NCBI GenBank assembly: GCA_001899715.1
Contig: MKWI01000002.1
Coordinates: 62,001-126,000, forward strand
DNA: 64,000 bases
Origin: Sphingobium sp. 66-54
Lineage (GTDB): Bacteria; Pseudomonadota; Alphaproteobacteria; Sphingomonadales; Sphingomonadaceae
Reading direction: 5' to 3'
The translations under genes and the position numbers were made by a program. Numbering within the stretch: position 1 is the stretch's first letter; each line of letters opens with the position of its first letter. The notes beneath the pieces are model-generated. The model ran no database searches, was not told the origin of the DNA, and saw nothing but the letters and a program-made list of their open reading frames with translations. Positions 31,060 to 39,219 of this stretch are shown here, piece by piece.

Positions 31060-32486
31060 GCGGCGCAGTCCCGCGCCACGGTCACATCGTCGAACGGCAG
31101 CACGCGCTCACCGATGATCTGGCCCTGCTCGTGACCCTTGCCGGCGAGCAGCACGATGTCGTCCGCGCCCGCCTCGGCGATGGCGGCGGCGATGGCGTCG
31201 CGCCGCCCGCCGATCTCCCGCGCGCCCGGCGCCCCGGCCATGATCGCCGCCCGGATACTCGCCGGGTCCTCGCCCCGTGGATTGTCGTCGGTCACGATCA
31301 CCACGTCGCTCAGGTCGCTCGCCACCTCGCCCATCAGGGGGCGCTTGCCGGCGTCGCGGTCGCCCCCCGCGCCGAACACGGTGATGAGCCGCCCGCGCGT
31401 GTGCGGCCGCAGCGCCTCGATAGCGGCGCGCAGCCCGTCCGGCGTGTGCGCATAATCGACATAGACCGGCGCGCCCGCCCGCGTGATGACCGCCCGCTCC
31501 AGCCGCCCGCGCACCGGCTGCACCCGCGCCAGCAGGCCGAGGATGCGCTCCAGCGCGCCGCCGGTTGCCAGCACCAGCGCCGCCGCCGTCAGCGCGTTGG
31601 CGGCCTGATAGGCGCCGATCAGCGGCAGCGTGACCGTGTGGACCTTACCCTCCGCCTCGATCGTCAGCGTCTGGCCGAGCTGGGTCGGCACGCGCCCGAT
31701 CAGCCGCAGCGTCTCGCCCTGCTCGCCGACGCTCATCACCTTGAGCCCGCGCAGCAGCGCCCGCTCGATCACCTCGCCCGAGCGCGGATCGTCGGCCCAG
31801 ACCACCGCCGCCCCGTCGCTCGCTACCACCTCGGAGAAGAGGCGCATTTTGGCGGCGAAATAATGGTCCATCGTGCCGTGATAATCGAGGTGATCGCGCG
31901 ACAGGTTGGTGAAGGCGCCCGCCAGCACGCGCGGCCCCTCGCTGCGATATTGCGCGAGGCCGTGGCTGGACGCCTCGTAGGCGACGTGCGTCACGCCCTC
32001 CTTGGCCAGCCCCGCCATGTTGGAGAGGAAGGTCACGATGTCCGGCGTGGTCAGCCCGGTCGAGACCTGATCGACCGAAGTGGTGACGCCGAGCGTGCCG
32101 ATGGAGGCGGATTTCTCGCCCATCATCCGCCAGAGCTGGCGGGTCAGCTCCACCGTGGAGGTCTTGCCGTTGGTGCCCGTCACCGCCACCACCGCCTCCG
32201 GGAACGGCGCGAAGTAGCGCGCGGCCAGCTCGGCGAAGGCGCGGCGCGGTTCCTTGCTGGCGATGTGGACCGCGCCCTCCACCCTGGCCTCCGGCCGCGC
32301 CACCACCGCCACGGCACCGGCGGCGATGGCGGCGGGGATGAAATCCTCGCCGTTCACGCGCAGCCCCTGAAAGGCGCCGAACACCGTGCCCGGCGCGATT
32401 TTGCGGTGGTCGATGGCGAAGCCGCTCACCAGCGGATCGGCGCCGCCCCGCACGGCGGCGGGCGCAAGGGAGGAGAGCCGCATCAT
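31056..32486 (-). CDS. murE: Meso-diaminopimelate adding enzyme MurE
   Basis: This enzyme adds the third stem residue. It has 476 residues from the ATG at 32486, which overlaps the ftsI stop. The P-loop V-T-G-T-N-G-K-T-S-T is intact. N-L-S-R-D-H-L-D-Y-H-G carries the catalytic histidine region. T-D-D-N-P-R-G-E-D-P contains the D-N-P-R motif that selects meso-diaminopimelate rather than lysine, as expected for a Gram-negative. Confidence 0.96.
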   Translation of the reverse strand: MMRLSSLAPAAVRGGADPLVSGFAIDHRKIAPGTVFGAFQGLRVNGEDFIPAAIAAGAVAVVARPEARVEGAVHIASKEPRRAFAELAARYFAPFPEAVVAVTGTNGKTSTVELTRQLWRMMGEKSASIGTLGVTTSVDQVSTGLTTPDIVTFLSNMAGLAKEGVTHVAYEASSHGLAQYRSEGPRVLAGAFTNLSRDHLDYHGTMDHYFAAKMRLFSEVVASDGAAVVWADDPRSGEVIERALLRGLKVMSVGEQGETLRLIGRVPTQLGQTLTIEAEGKVHTVTLPLIGAYQAANALTAAALVLATGGALERILGLLARVQPVRGRLERAVITRAGAPVYVDYAHTPDGLRAAIEALRPHTRGRLITVFGAGGDRDAGKRPLMGEVASDLSDVVIVTDDNPRGEDPASIRAAIMAGAPGAREIGGRRDAIAAAIAEAGADDIVLLAGKGHEQGQIIGERVLPFDDVTVARDCAA

Positions 32487-34240
32487 TCCTTCTCCTCGTC
32501 CGCCGGCAGCAGCGCCTGCAATTCGGAAATGTCGATATCGCGATTGGCCTCGGGATAGACGCCGAGCAGCGGCCCCACGCGCGAGACGAACGCCTTGACC
32601 ACCGGCGCCACCGTATAGGCGGCGGTGCGGATGCCGGGATATCTGGCGCTGCCCTGCGGCTCGTCCATCATCATGATGAGCACGTAGCGCGGATTTTCCA
32701 TCGGGAAGGCGGAGGCGAAGGTGGAGACCAGCGAGCGGCGAGCATAGCCGCCATCCTTGGGCTTTTCCGCCGTGCCGGTCTTGCCGCCGACACGATAGCC
32801 CTCGGCATTGGCGTTGCGGCCGGTGCCGGTCAGCACGATCATGCGCAGGAGCTGGCGCATCCGCGCGCTGGTCGCCTCGGAGAACACCCGGCGCGACTCG
32901 ATCTGCTCGCCCGGCTTGCGCTTGATGACCGTGGCCGGATGCCACACGCCGCCGTTGACCAGCGCGGCGTATGCGCTCGCCAGATGCATCGGCGTCACCG
33001 CGATGCCATGGCCATAGGCGGTGGTCATCACCGTGGTGCGATACCATGTGCGCGGATAGAGCGTGCCCGCCTGTTCGCGCAGCTCGATGCTCGCCGGCCG
33101 GTCGAACTCCAGCGCGCGATAGGCCTTGTCGAGCGGCTCCTTGCCCATCTCGTCGGCGATCCGCGCGGTGACGATGTTGCTGGAATGAATGAGCGCCTCC
33201 GGCACGGTCAGCCAGCGGCCGAGCGGATGGTCATCGCGGATCGAATAGCCGCCCACCTGCAACGGCGCCGTCGCATCATAGCGCTTGCTCATGCTGGTGA
33301 TGACGCCATCGTCCATGGCGATGCCGAAGGAGAGCGGCTTGAACGCCGAGCCCAGCTCGTAGCGCGCCTGCACCACGCGGTTGCAGCGCGGCGACATATC
33401 GCAGGTGATCCGGCCGGGGCGCAGCTTGCCGTCCGCGCCCATCACCGCCGGCGGCGCCGGCACCGGCTCCAGCCGATTGGGGTTGAAGGTGGGCAACGAG
33501 GCCATGGCGATCACCTCGCCATTCTGCGAGTCGAGCAGGATGCCCACCGCGCCCTTGGCCTTCTGGTCGGCCATGCCGTGCGCCAGCTCGTCCTCCAGCG
33601 CGCCCTGCACCCGCGCGTCGATGGAGAGGGTGAGCGGCGTGCCGCGCATCGCTTCCTCGGTCAGCCGCTCGTCGAACGCACGCTCCACGCCCATCCCGCC
33701 ATGGCCGTCGCGGTTGACGAAGCCGATGAGATGCGCCGCCAGCGTGCGCTGCGGATAGAGCCGCTCCGGCTCGCGCGGGAACTCGATGCCGATCTCGCCC
33801 AGCGCGTTGACCGCCGCCACCTCGCGCGGGACGGCGCGGGTGCGCAGATAGGCCCATTGCCCGCCGGAGGTCATCTTCTTGTAGAAGGAGGCCGCCGGCT
33901 CATCCGGGAAGATCGCATGCAGCTTCTCGGCCAGCTCGCGCGGGTCGCCGAGCAGCCGGTCGCGCCGCACGGCGATGGCATAGCCGTCGATATTGCGGGC
34001 CAGCGGCACGCCGTTGCGGTCGACGATGTCGGCGCGGTGCGGCACCGGCATGGGGCTCACCGAGCGCACGCTCTGCGCGCCGGCCGCCACGCCCATCCAG
34101 ATCATCCGGCCCGCCATTGCCAGCGTGACGGCCACGAAGATCAGCAGAACGAGCATGATCCGGCCGTGGGCGACCACGGCCAGATCAATCGGCTCCTTGC
34201 TGCTGTCTCGCGGTTCCGGCCGCGCGATAATGGTTGCCAT
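32483..34240 (-). CDS. ftsI: Septal transpeptidase FtsI (PBP3)
   Basis: This class B penicillin-binding protein crosslinks septal peptidoglycan. It has 585 residues: a cytoplasmic tail, one membrane helix (about 29-50), a pedestal domain with R-A-D-I-V-D-R-N-G, and the transpeptidase domain. The active serine is in S298-A-F-K301; the SxN motif is in I-H-S-S-N-I, and K-T-G is in V-G-G-K-T-G-T-A. Its start overlaps the ftsL stop (TAATG). It is the expected partner of FtsW. Confidence 0.95.
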   Translation of the reverse strand: MATIIARPEPRDSSKEPIDLAVVAHGRIMLVLLIFVAVTLAMAGRMIWMGVAAGAQSVRSVSPMPVPHRADIVDRNGVPLARNIDGYAIAVRRDRLLGDPRELAEKLHAIFPDEPAASFYKKMTSGGQWAYLRTRAVPREVAAVNALGEIGIEFPREPERLYPQRTLAAHLIGFVNRDGHGGMGVERAFDERLTEEAMRGTPLTLSIDARVQGALEDELAHGMADQKAKGAVGILLDSQNGEVIAMASLPTFNPNRLEPVPAPPAVMGADGKLRPGRITCDMSPRCNRVVQARYELGSAFKPLSFGIAMDDGVITSMSKRYDATAPLQVGGYSIRDDHPLGRWLTVPEALIHSSNIVTARIADEMGKEPLDKAYRALEFDRPASIELREQAGTLYPRTWYRTTVMTTAYGHGIAVTPMHLASAYAALVNGGVWHPATVIKRKPGEQIESRRVFSEATSARMRQLLRMIVLTGTGRNANAEGYRVGGKTGTAEKPKDGGYARRSLVSTFASAFPMENPRYVLIMMMDEPQGSARYPGIRTAAYTVAPVVKAFVSRVGPLLGVYPEANRDIDISELQALLPADEEKE

Positions 34241-34899
34241 TAACGTCCCTTGCCGTCGCTGCCGGTCGGTCTGCCGCCCGGCGCGAGCGTGCCCGCGCCA
34301 GAGCCGCCCAGAAGCGTCTCGTCAAGCAGCGCGAGACGAGCCGTTTTGCGGCTCGTCGCATCCGCCGCGCGCACGGGGGCAGCGGGCCTGGCGGTGGATG
34401 CGGGCGCGGCGTCGGGGAGCTTTTTCGCTACGGCGGACGGCGCCGGTTCCGCCGCCGAAGCGGTGCGGATCAGCGCGAATTCGGAGTTGGCGCGCGCGGC
34501 CGGCGCCGGCTGTACGGCCTCGGCCTTCGGCGCCTCGGCCGGCGCGGTCTGCGTCGCCATCGCGGTCATCACCGGCGGCGGCGCATAGCCCGCGCCGGCC
34601 GGGGCGATCCGGTCGAGATTGGCCAGCGCCCGCTCGTTGGGCAGATACTGGTCCGGCGCCGGCACATAGAGCCGCAGGTCGCTCTGGTTCCATGCCGCGA
34701 GCTGGCGCATGCTGGCGCGCGCGCCGAACTCAGCCTCCAGATAGCGGATGTCCGCGCGGGTCCAGCGGATCTGGTCGATGAGGTGGCGCACCTCGTTCCG
34801 CTCGGTGGCGACGCGCAGGCTGATGAGATAAGCAACCAGCGCGCCGGCCGCGACGAGCAGGATCCACATGATGCTCTGCAAGCGCTTGATGGCGATCAT
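34240..34899 (-). CDS. ftsL: FtsL-like division protein with long C-terminal tail
   Basis: The position between rsmH and ftsI, a short cytoplasmic start, one membrane helix (about 9-28) and a following coiled coil (R-V-A-T-E-R-N-E-V-R-H-L-I-D-Q-I onward) identify FtsL. The protein is 219 residues, about twice the usual length. The extra C-terminal half, from about residue 105, is Ala/Pro-rich and low in complexity, presumably a periplasmic extension. The start at 34899 overlaps the rsmH stop by ATGA. Confidence 0.82.
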   Translation of the reverse strand: MIAIKRLQSIMWILLVAAGALVAYLISLRVATERNEVRHLIDQIRWTRADIRYLEAEFGARASMRQLAAWNQSDLRLYVPAPDQYLPNERALANLDRIAPAGAGYAPPPVMTAMATQTAPAEAPKAEAVQPAPAARANSEFALIRTASAAEPAPSAVAKKLPDAAPASTARPAAPVRAADATSRKTARLALLDETLLGGSGAGTLAPGGRPTGSDGKGR

Positions 34900-35891
34900 G
34901 ACCGTTCTCCCACATGAATGGCCGTGGCGATGGCATCCGTCCGCACGGCGCTGCGCAGGGTCGCGGAGCGCGCGCGGGGGTTGCACCCGATCTCCGCGTC
35001 GCCGGGGCGGACGGCGCGGGCAGGTTTGTGAAATGTCGGGGCAGCGCGCCGGCCGGCGGCGGGGCGATGGCGCGATCCGCCCGCCTCCTGTCCGCTGCGC
35101 GCGCGCAGGAAATTCTTGACGATGCGGTCCTCAAGGCTGTGGAACGTCACCACCGCCAGCCGGCCGCCGGGGCGCAGCACCGCCTCCGCCGCGTCCAGCC
35201 CGCGAGTCAGCGCGTCCAGTTCGCCGTTGAGGTAGATGCGGATCGCCTGGAAGGTGCGCGTCGCCGGGTCGGTCTTGTCGCCCGGCCGCTTGCCGAGCGC
35301 GCGATGCACCGCCGCGACCAGATCGCCGGTCGTCGCCAGCGGCCGCGCCGCCACGATGGCGCGGGCCACCCGGCGCGACTGGCGCTCCTCGCCATAGAGG
35401 AACAGGATATCGGCCAGCTCTGCCTCGTCGATGCGGTTGAGCAGCTCGGCCGCCGTCTCGCCGCTCTGGTTCATCCGCATGTCGAGCGGCGCATCGGGGA
35501 AGCGGAAGGCGAAGCCGCGCCGGGGCCGGTCGAGATGCATGGACGAGACGCCGATATCGAGCGTCACGCCGTCCACTGCGTCGATCCCGGCGGCGGCGAG
35601 CAGTGCGTCCATCTCGGCGAAATTGCCCTGCACCAGCGTGATCGCGCCGTCGCTGGCCGCGACCACCGCCTGCCCTTCCGCAATCGCGTCCGGGTCCTGG
35701 TCGATCGCGAACACCCGCGCGCCGCGCGCCGCCATGGCGCGGCTATAGCCGCCGGCGCCGAACGTGCCGTCGACATGACGCTCACCGGGGGCAATGGCGA
35801 GCGCGTCGAGCACTTCGGCGAGCAGCACGGGGCGGTGCGGCTCGGCCGACGTGGATGCGGGCGCGGGAGGCGTGGCGAGGGCGGCGTTCAT
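34896..35891 (-). CDS. rsmH: 16S rRNA m4C1402 methyltransferase
   Basis: This SAM-dependent enzyme (formerly MraW) methylates N4 of C1402 in 16S rRNA. It has 331 residues. H-R-P-V-L-L-A-E-V-L-D-A-L (19-31), D-G-T-F-G-A-G-G-Y-S-R-A and the late F-H-S-L-E-D-R-I-V-K are the family marks. The start overlaps by ATGA the stop of an in-frame linker ORF that separates it from mraZ, an unusual arrangement. Confidence 0.95.
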   Translation of the reverse strand: MNAALATPPAPASTSAEPHRPVLLAEVLDALAIAPGERHVDGTFGAGGYSRAMAARGARVFAIDQDPDAIAEGQAVVAASDGAITLVQGNFAEMDALLAAAGIDAVDGVTLDIGVSSMHLDRPRRGFAFRFPDAPLDMRMNQSGETAAELLNRIDEAELADILFLYGEERQSRRVARAIVAARPLATTGDLVAAVHRALGKRPGDKTDPATRTFQAIRIYLNGELDALTRGLDAAEAVLRPGGRLAVVTFHSLEDRIVKNFLRARSGQEAGGSRHRPAAGRRAAPTFHKPARAVRPGDAEIGCNPRARSATLRSAVRTDAIATAIHVGERS

Positions 35892-36586
35892 GCCGTGCGC
35901 TCCCGCTCGAACTTGCCACCGACATGCACGCCAGCGGCGGGATCCTGCGCGTCAGTGCGCGGCGCGAGGCGGGGCAGCCCGGCCGGCCTGGGCGCGAAAG
36001 AGAGAGCGAGGACAGTGGCCATGCCGCGCCCTCCCGCTTGCCCACGCCAGCGACGGAACGCGCGGGAGAAAGGGCGGATGCGTTGACTGAGCGGCGCGCC
36101 GTGACGCGTCACGGCCAGCGCGATGGAGAACGGAGCGACACTCACGCCCCACCCTCCCAACTGGCCCGTCTGCCGACCGCGCGAGTCGCAAACGGCGATG
36201 GCGGACGCGCCGGGTATGAGAGTCGGCCACGCGAGGCAGCGCAGCGCGGCTGATGCACCGATGGCGGACGGGGTACGCATACCTCCTCCCACCATCTGGC
36301 CCGGCCACCGATCGGCCGGGCCGTCCACGGCGCGCGCACCGGGAACAAGGGTTAGGACGGATCGCCATTCAGGTCTGGCGGCCTGCAAAGGGAGGCCCTG
36401 CGTGCTTCCAGTGCCCTCCTCGACCCCATCGTCCGCTGCGCTCCGGGTCACGGACAGCCACCATTTTCGACTCGCCATCTCCTGAATGTCGATCTGTCCT
36501 GGTGCGCCGGGCGCTTCGGCGAGCGGCGCGGGGCGGCGCGGCTCGGCCTGTGCGGGGGCGGCGATAGAGGCGAGAGCGGCGGTCAT
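35888..36586 (-). CDS. Linker ORF between mraZ and rsmH, repeat-derived
   Basis: This 232-codon frame starts with ATGA overlapping the mraZ stop and ends with ATGA overlapping the rsmH start. Its first 30 residues (M-T-A-A-L-A-S-I-A-A-P-A-Q-A-E-P) copy the rsmH N-terminus (M-N-A-A-L-A-T-P-P-A-P). Further on, three more GGGAGG-like sites each followed by ATG or GTG occur near 36280, 36144 and 36021, then the real rsmH start at 35891. The spacing is about 125-135 bp, as if the mraZ-rsmH junction had been duplicated in tandem and had drifted. No family is recognised. It may encode a protein, or may only keep ribosomes coupled across the gap. Confidence 0.4.
   Translation of the reverse strand: MTAALASIAAPAQAEPRRPAPLAEAPGAPGQIDIQEMASRKWWLSVTRSAADDGVEEGTGSTQGLPLQAARPEWRSVLTLVPGARAVDGPADRWPGQMVGGGMRTPSAIGASAALRCLAWPTLIPGASAIAVCDSRGRQTGQLGGWGVSVAPFSIALAVTRHGAPLSQRIRPFSRAFRRWRGQAGGRGMATVLALSFAPRPAGLPRLAPRTDAQDPAAGVHVGGKFERERTA
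36444..36504. repeat. Copy 2 of a diverged 61-bp dispersed element
   Basis: It is about 75% identical, ungapped, to 14404-14464. It lies inside the linker ORF, right after the segment that copies the rsmH 5' end, and may mark the insertion that separated mraZ from rsmH. Confidence 0.45.
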
Positions 36587-37083
36587 GCCTTGCCCTCCCG
36601 CTTGGCTTTCAGATCCTCCAGAAAGGCCTCGCACGCCTCGATGGCGACGAGGTTCTTCTTGTTTTCCGCAAGATAGCGCTCCGGGTCCCAGAGCTGGACG
36701 AGCCGCCCGGCGCCGATCATGAAGATGCCGTCGGTGATGCCGTAGATGCGGCGATAGGCGGGCGGCAGGGAGAAGCGGCCGCCGGAATCGATGGACGCGG
36801 GCTGGATCGAGCCCCAGAAGTCGCCATCGGCTTCTTCCTCGTCGAACGCCTCGCCGCGCTCCATCGCGATGCGGGCCTTCTCGTCGAACTTACCCTGGAA
36901 ATAGTCGACCTGAAGGCCGCCGAAGAGGGAGACATATTTGCGCTCGGCGTCGGCGCGGATCATCATCTGGCCGGCCTCGGAGCTGTGTTTTTCAAGCACG
37001 GAGCGGAAGGCAATGGGCAGCGCGAAGCGCCCCTTGCCATCAAGGGCGCTTGCTCCATGCCCCATGAACACAGCGGACGACAC
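36583..37083 (-). CDS. mraZ: Transcription regulator MraZ
   Basis: This is the first gene of the dcw operon: a ring-forming AbrB-fold DNA-binding protein that represses its own operon in E. coli. It has 166 residues with two MraZ domains. The first starts F-M-G-H-G-A-S-A-L-D-G-K-G-R-F-A-L-P; the second contains I-D-S-G-G-R-F-S-L-P-P. The stop overlaps the ATG of the linker ORF. Probable MraZ boxes lie at 37226-37259. Confidence 0.93.
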   Translation of the reverse strand: MSSAVFMGHGASALDGKGRFALPIAFRSVLEKHSSEAGQMMIRADAERKYVSLFGGLQVDYFQGKFDEKARIAMERGEAFDEEEADGDFWGSIQPASIDSGGRFSLPPAYRRIYGITDGIFMIGAGRLVQLWDPERYLAENKKNLVAIEACEAFLEDLKAKREGKA

Positions 37084-37225
37084 TTACCAGGCTCCCTGAC
37101 CTGGACGCACGCCTCCCACGCCCCGGAAAGCACATGCTCACCGGCCGCCTGACTCGCAAAGGATACGAGCGCCCCTTTAGGCGTCCAGTGTTACCACCGC
37201 CCGGCTGTTCCGCAAAGGGAGAAGT

Positions 37226-37259
37226 TTGGAAAAAATGGGGAAAGATGGGATCAGTTTGG
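37226..37259 (+). promoter_or_regulatory. Probable MraZ operator, four boxes with 10-bp period
   Basis: TTGG at 37226, TGGG at 37236, TGGG at 37246 and TTGG at 37256 fall on the plus strand exactly 10 bp apart. MraZ is known to bind T-G-G-G-N direct repeats separated by 5 bp upstream of mraZ, so the spacing fits. The boxes lie about 143 bp before the mraZ start and read opposite to its transcription. Between them and mraZ is about 140 bp of leader and promoter DNA with no gene. Confidence 0.6.
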
Positions 37260-37264
37260 CAAGT

Positions 37265-38623
37265 TCACCGCAAATCCCATTTCGTTGTTGATTTGTTTCT
37301 CTTTTGATCCTTTTCCGTCTCGGAATTTGCCATGGATTGAGTGGGATACGCCCCCACCAGCCATCCCGGCAAGCCGAGCCCGCACAGCAAAGCCAGCGAT
37401 ACCCGCAACGCCCGCAGCAACGCATCCCGATCCGCGAGCCACGTCCCGCTCGCCATGAGTCGGGGCGGCGTGCCGCGCAGCCAGCCGTCGAGCAGGTCCA
37501 CCGCATCGCTGGTCCACGCCGCGCGATCGGCCGGATCGTCCGGGTTCATGGTCCACAACGGATCGTTGGCCCAGTCCGCATCCGCGACGAGCAGCGCCGT
37601 GCCCTGCCCAACCCGGCAGCGCGCGATGAGCCCGCCGTCATGGAGCGCACAGCCGCCGCTCCTCTCCGCCACGAAGCGCGATGCGCCGGAGAGCTGCACC
37701 ATTCCGCCGCTCGCCAGCCGACGCCGCTCCGGGCTATCGCCGGCTTCGGCCGGTTCCAGCCGCAGCCCCCAATGGGTGAGCAACGGATCGAGCAGACTGG
37801 TCAGCGGCGCCCGTGCCGGGTGGCCGAGCGGCCGGGGATCGGGCCAATGGAGCAGCGGATCGGCCAGCACCACCAGCCGGCCGCCGCCGCGCACCCAGCC
37901 GTCGAGCGCAACCAGCTCCACCGGCAACAGCCGGCGCGGCTGGACCAGCAGCAGCGCTGTCAGTTCCTCAAGGCTGGCCGCGTCGAGCGTGTCGAGCGCA
38001 CGCGGCCGGAAGCGCGCCTCCAGCCCATGCCACAGCGGCGAGCGCAGGCCGATCGCCTCGGGCGCCGCGACACCCTGCACGGCGCCGAGCGGCACACCCT
38101 GCACCGGCACACCAGCCATCACGCCGATGATCGGCTTTACGACGGCCGGCCTGTCCACGCCCTGCCACGCAGCAGCGAGCAGCGGCGCAAGAGCGGCCAC
38201 GCCGAGCAACGCCGCCAGCGCCAACCAGCGCATGGGCGACACTAGCCGCAACGCCCAGCCGCTCGCCAGCGCCGCAAGCCCAAGCCCGGCGGCGAGCAAC
38301 GCCACCGCCATCCACGGCCGCCCGATCCCCGCCAGCAGGCAGAAGGCGCCGGCCGGCAGCGTGACCAAAGCCCAAACCCACGGAACGAAGCGCCAGCGGT
38401 ACACCCCCTTGCTGTGCCAGACCAGCAGCCGCATGAGCATAATCGCCGCCGTGCCTGGCAGCAGCCAATCGAAAGGCGCGATCCAGCCGGTCCGCAGCGT
38501 TGTTCCCGTCAGGCCGAGCAACAGTGCCGCAGCGGCCACCAGCAACGCAAGAAATAGAGATCGCAGCGTGCGCCTCCGCACCGGGCGATGCCTCGCGTCA
38601 GACGATGGAGATGGCTTCATCAT
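37265..38623 (-). CDS. Membrane protein, GldG/DUF4350-like
   Basis: The protein has 452 residues. Five or six hydrophobic segments fill residues 20-160, and one more sits near 415-430. The middle, about 165-400, is a soluble domain: L-V-V-L-A-D-P-L-L-H-W-P-D and L-L-V-A-D-A-D-W-A-N-D resemble the extracytoplasmic GATase-like domain of GldG/ABC-type accessory proteins. No ABC partner is next to it. It ends just before the mraZ operator. Family assignment is tentative. Confidence 0.55.
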   Translation of the reverse strand: MMKPSPSSDARHRPVRRRTLRSLFLALLVAAAALLLGLTGTTLRTGWIAPFDWLLPGTAAIMLMRLLVWHSKGVYRWRFVPWVWALVTLPAGAFCLLAGIGRPWMAVALLAAGLGLAALASGWALRLVSPMRWLALAALLGVAALAPLLAAAWQGVDRPAVVKPIIGVMAGVPVQGVPLGAVQGVAAPEAIGLRSPLWHGLEARFRPRALDTLDAASLEELTALLLVQPRRLLPVELVALDGWVRGGGRLVVLADPLLHWPDPRPLGHPARAPLTSLLDPLLTHWGLRLEPAEAGDSPERRRLASGGMVQLSGASRFVAERSGGCALHDGGLIARCRVGQGTALLVADADWANDPLWTMNPDDPADRAAWTSDAVDLLDGWLRGTPPRLMASGTWLADRDALLRALRVSLALLCGLGLPGWLVGAYPTQSMANSETEKDQKRNKSTTKWDLR

Positions 38624-38803
38624 TCAGCCAAGCCGGAAGAATGTGGAGCAGGAGGCCCTGAAGGGCACATGGTCCACCCACGCCGAGACGATGCTCGCCC
38701 GCAAGACATAGCTGGCACGTCGAAACCCGAAAGCACTGTCGACATGCCGCATCCCCGGCCATGGGAAGCGCCGGTCTCGACTATCATCCGGGCGGCGATC
38801 CGC

Positions 38804-39202
38804 CTAATGCGCGGGTTGGGATTGCTGGCCGTCCGGGTCCTGATCCATCCGCTGACGCAGGCGCGGATCGGGCTGGAGATCGGGCACGGAAGGCGTCGCC
38901 ACCGGCGCAGCGCTGTCCGTCGCCGGGGTCACGCCCAGATCGGCGAGCGGCTCGTTAGGAGTCGGCGCAGCGGCGCTGGCGGTGGCATTGGCGACGCCCG
39001 CAATGCCCTGCTCAATGGCGGCGGCGGTGGCGTCACTCGCGGCATCCTTGCGGGCGTTGTCGATGACGAGATTGGCGAGCGTGACGACAAGCAACACCGC
39101 CGCCAGCCCGACCAGGCCGACCTGAACGCGCTGCAACTCCTCGCGATGCGCGCGCAATTGCGTTTTCTGTGCCGTAGCCCGTCTCCTGGACGCCCGGATC
39201 AT
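38804..39202 (-). CDS. Small single-span membrane protein, unknown
   Basis: The protein has 132 residues: a basic, Gln/Arg-rich N-terminus, one membrane helix (about 29-46, V-G-L-V-G-L-A-A-V-L-L-V-V), then an Ala/Thr/Pro-rich tail likely in the periplasm. It ends 17 bp before the start side of the cysK stop and is read with cysK. No family is recognised. The 180-bp stretch 38624-38803 shows no gene. Confidence 0.6.
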   Translation of the reverse strand: MIRASRRRATAQKTQLRAHREELQRVQVGLVGLAAVLLVVTLANLVIDNARKDAASDATAAAIEQGIAGVANATASAAAPTPNEPLADLGVTPATDSAAPVATPSVPDLQPDPRLRQRMDQDPDGQQSQPAH

Positions 39203-39219
39203 CCGCCGCCCGGTTTACC

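Noticed and set aside
36021..36300. Internal ATG/GTG sites in the mraZ-rsmH gap as separate small genes
   Set aside because: Each has a plausible ribosome site, but all lie in one frame and look like drifted copies of the same start region rather than distinct genes.
37341..38711. A 456-codon plus-strand frame opposite the membrane protein gene
   Set aside because: Very Ser/Arg/Pro-rich without hydrophobic or motif structure; the minus-strand frame has clear membrane helices and a domain.
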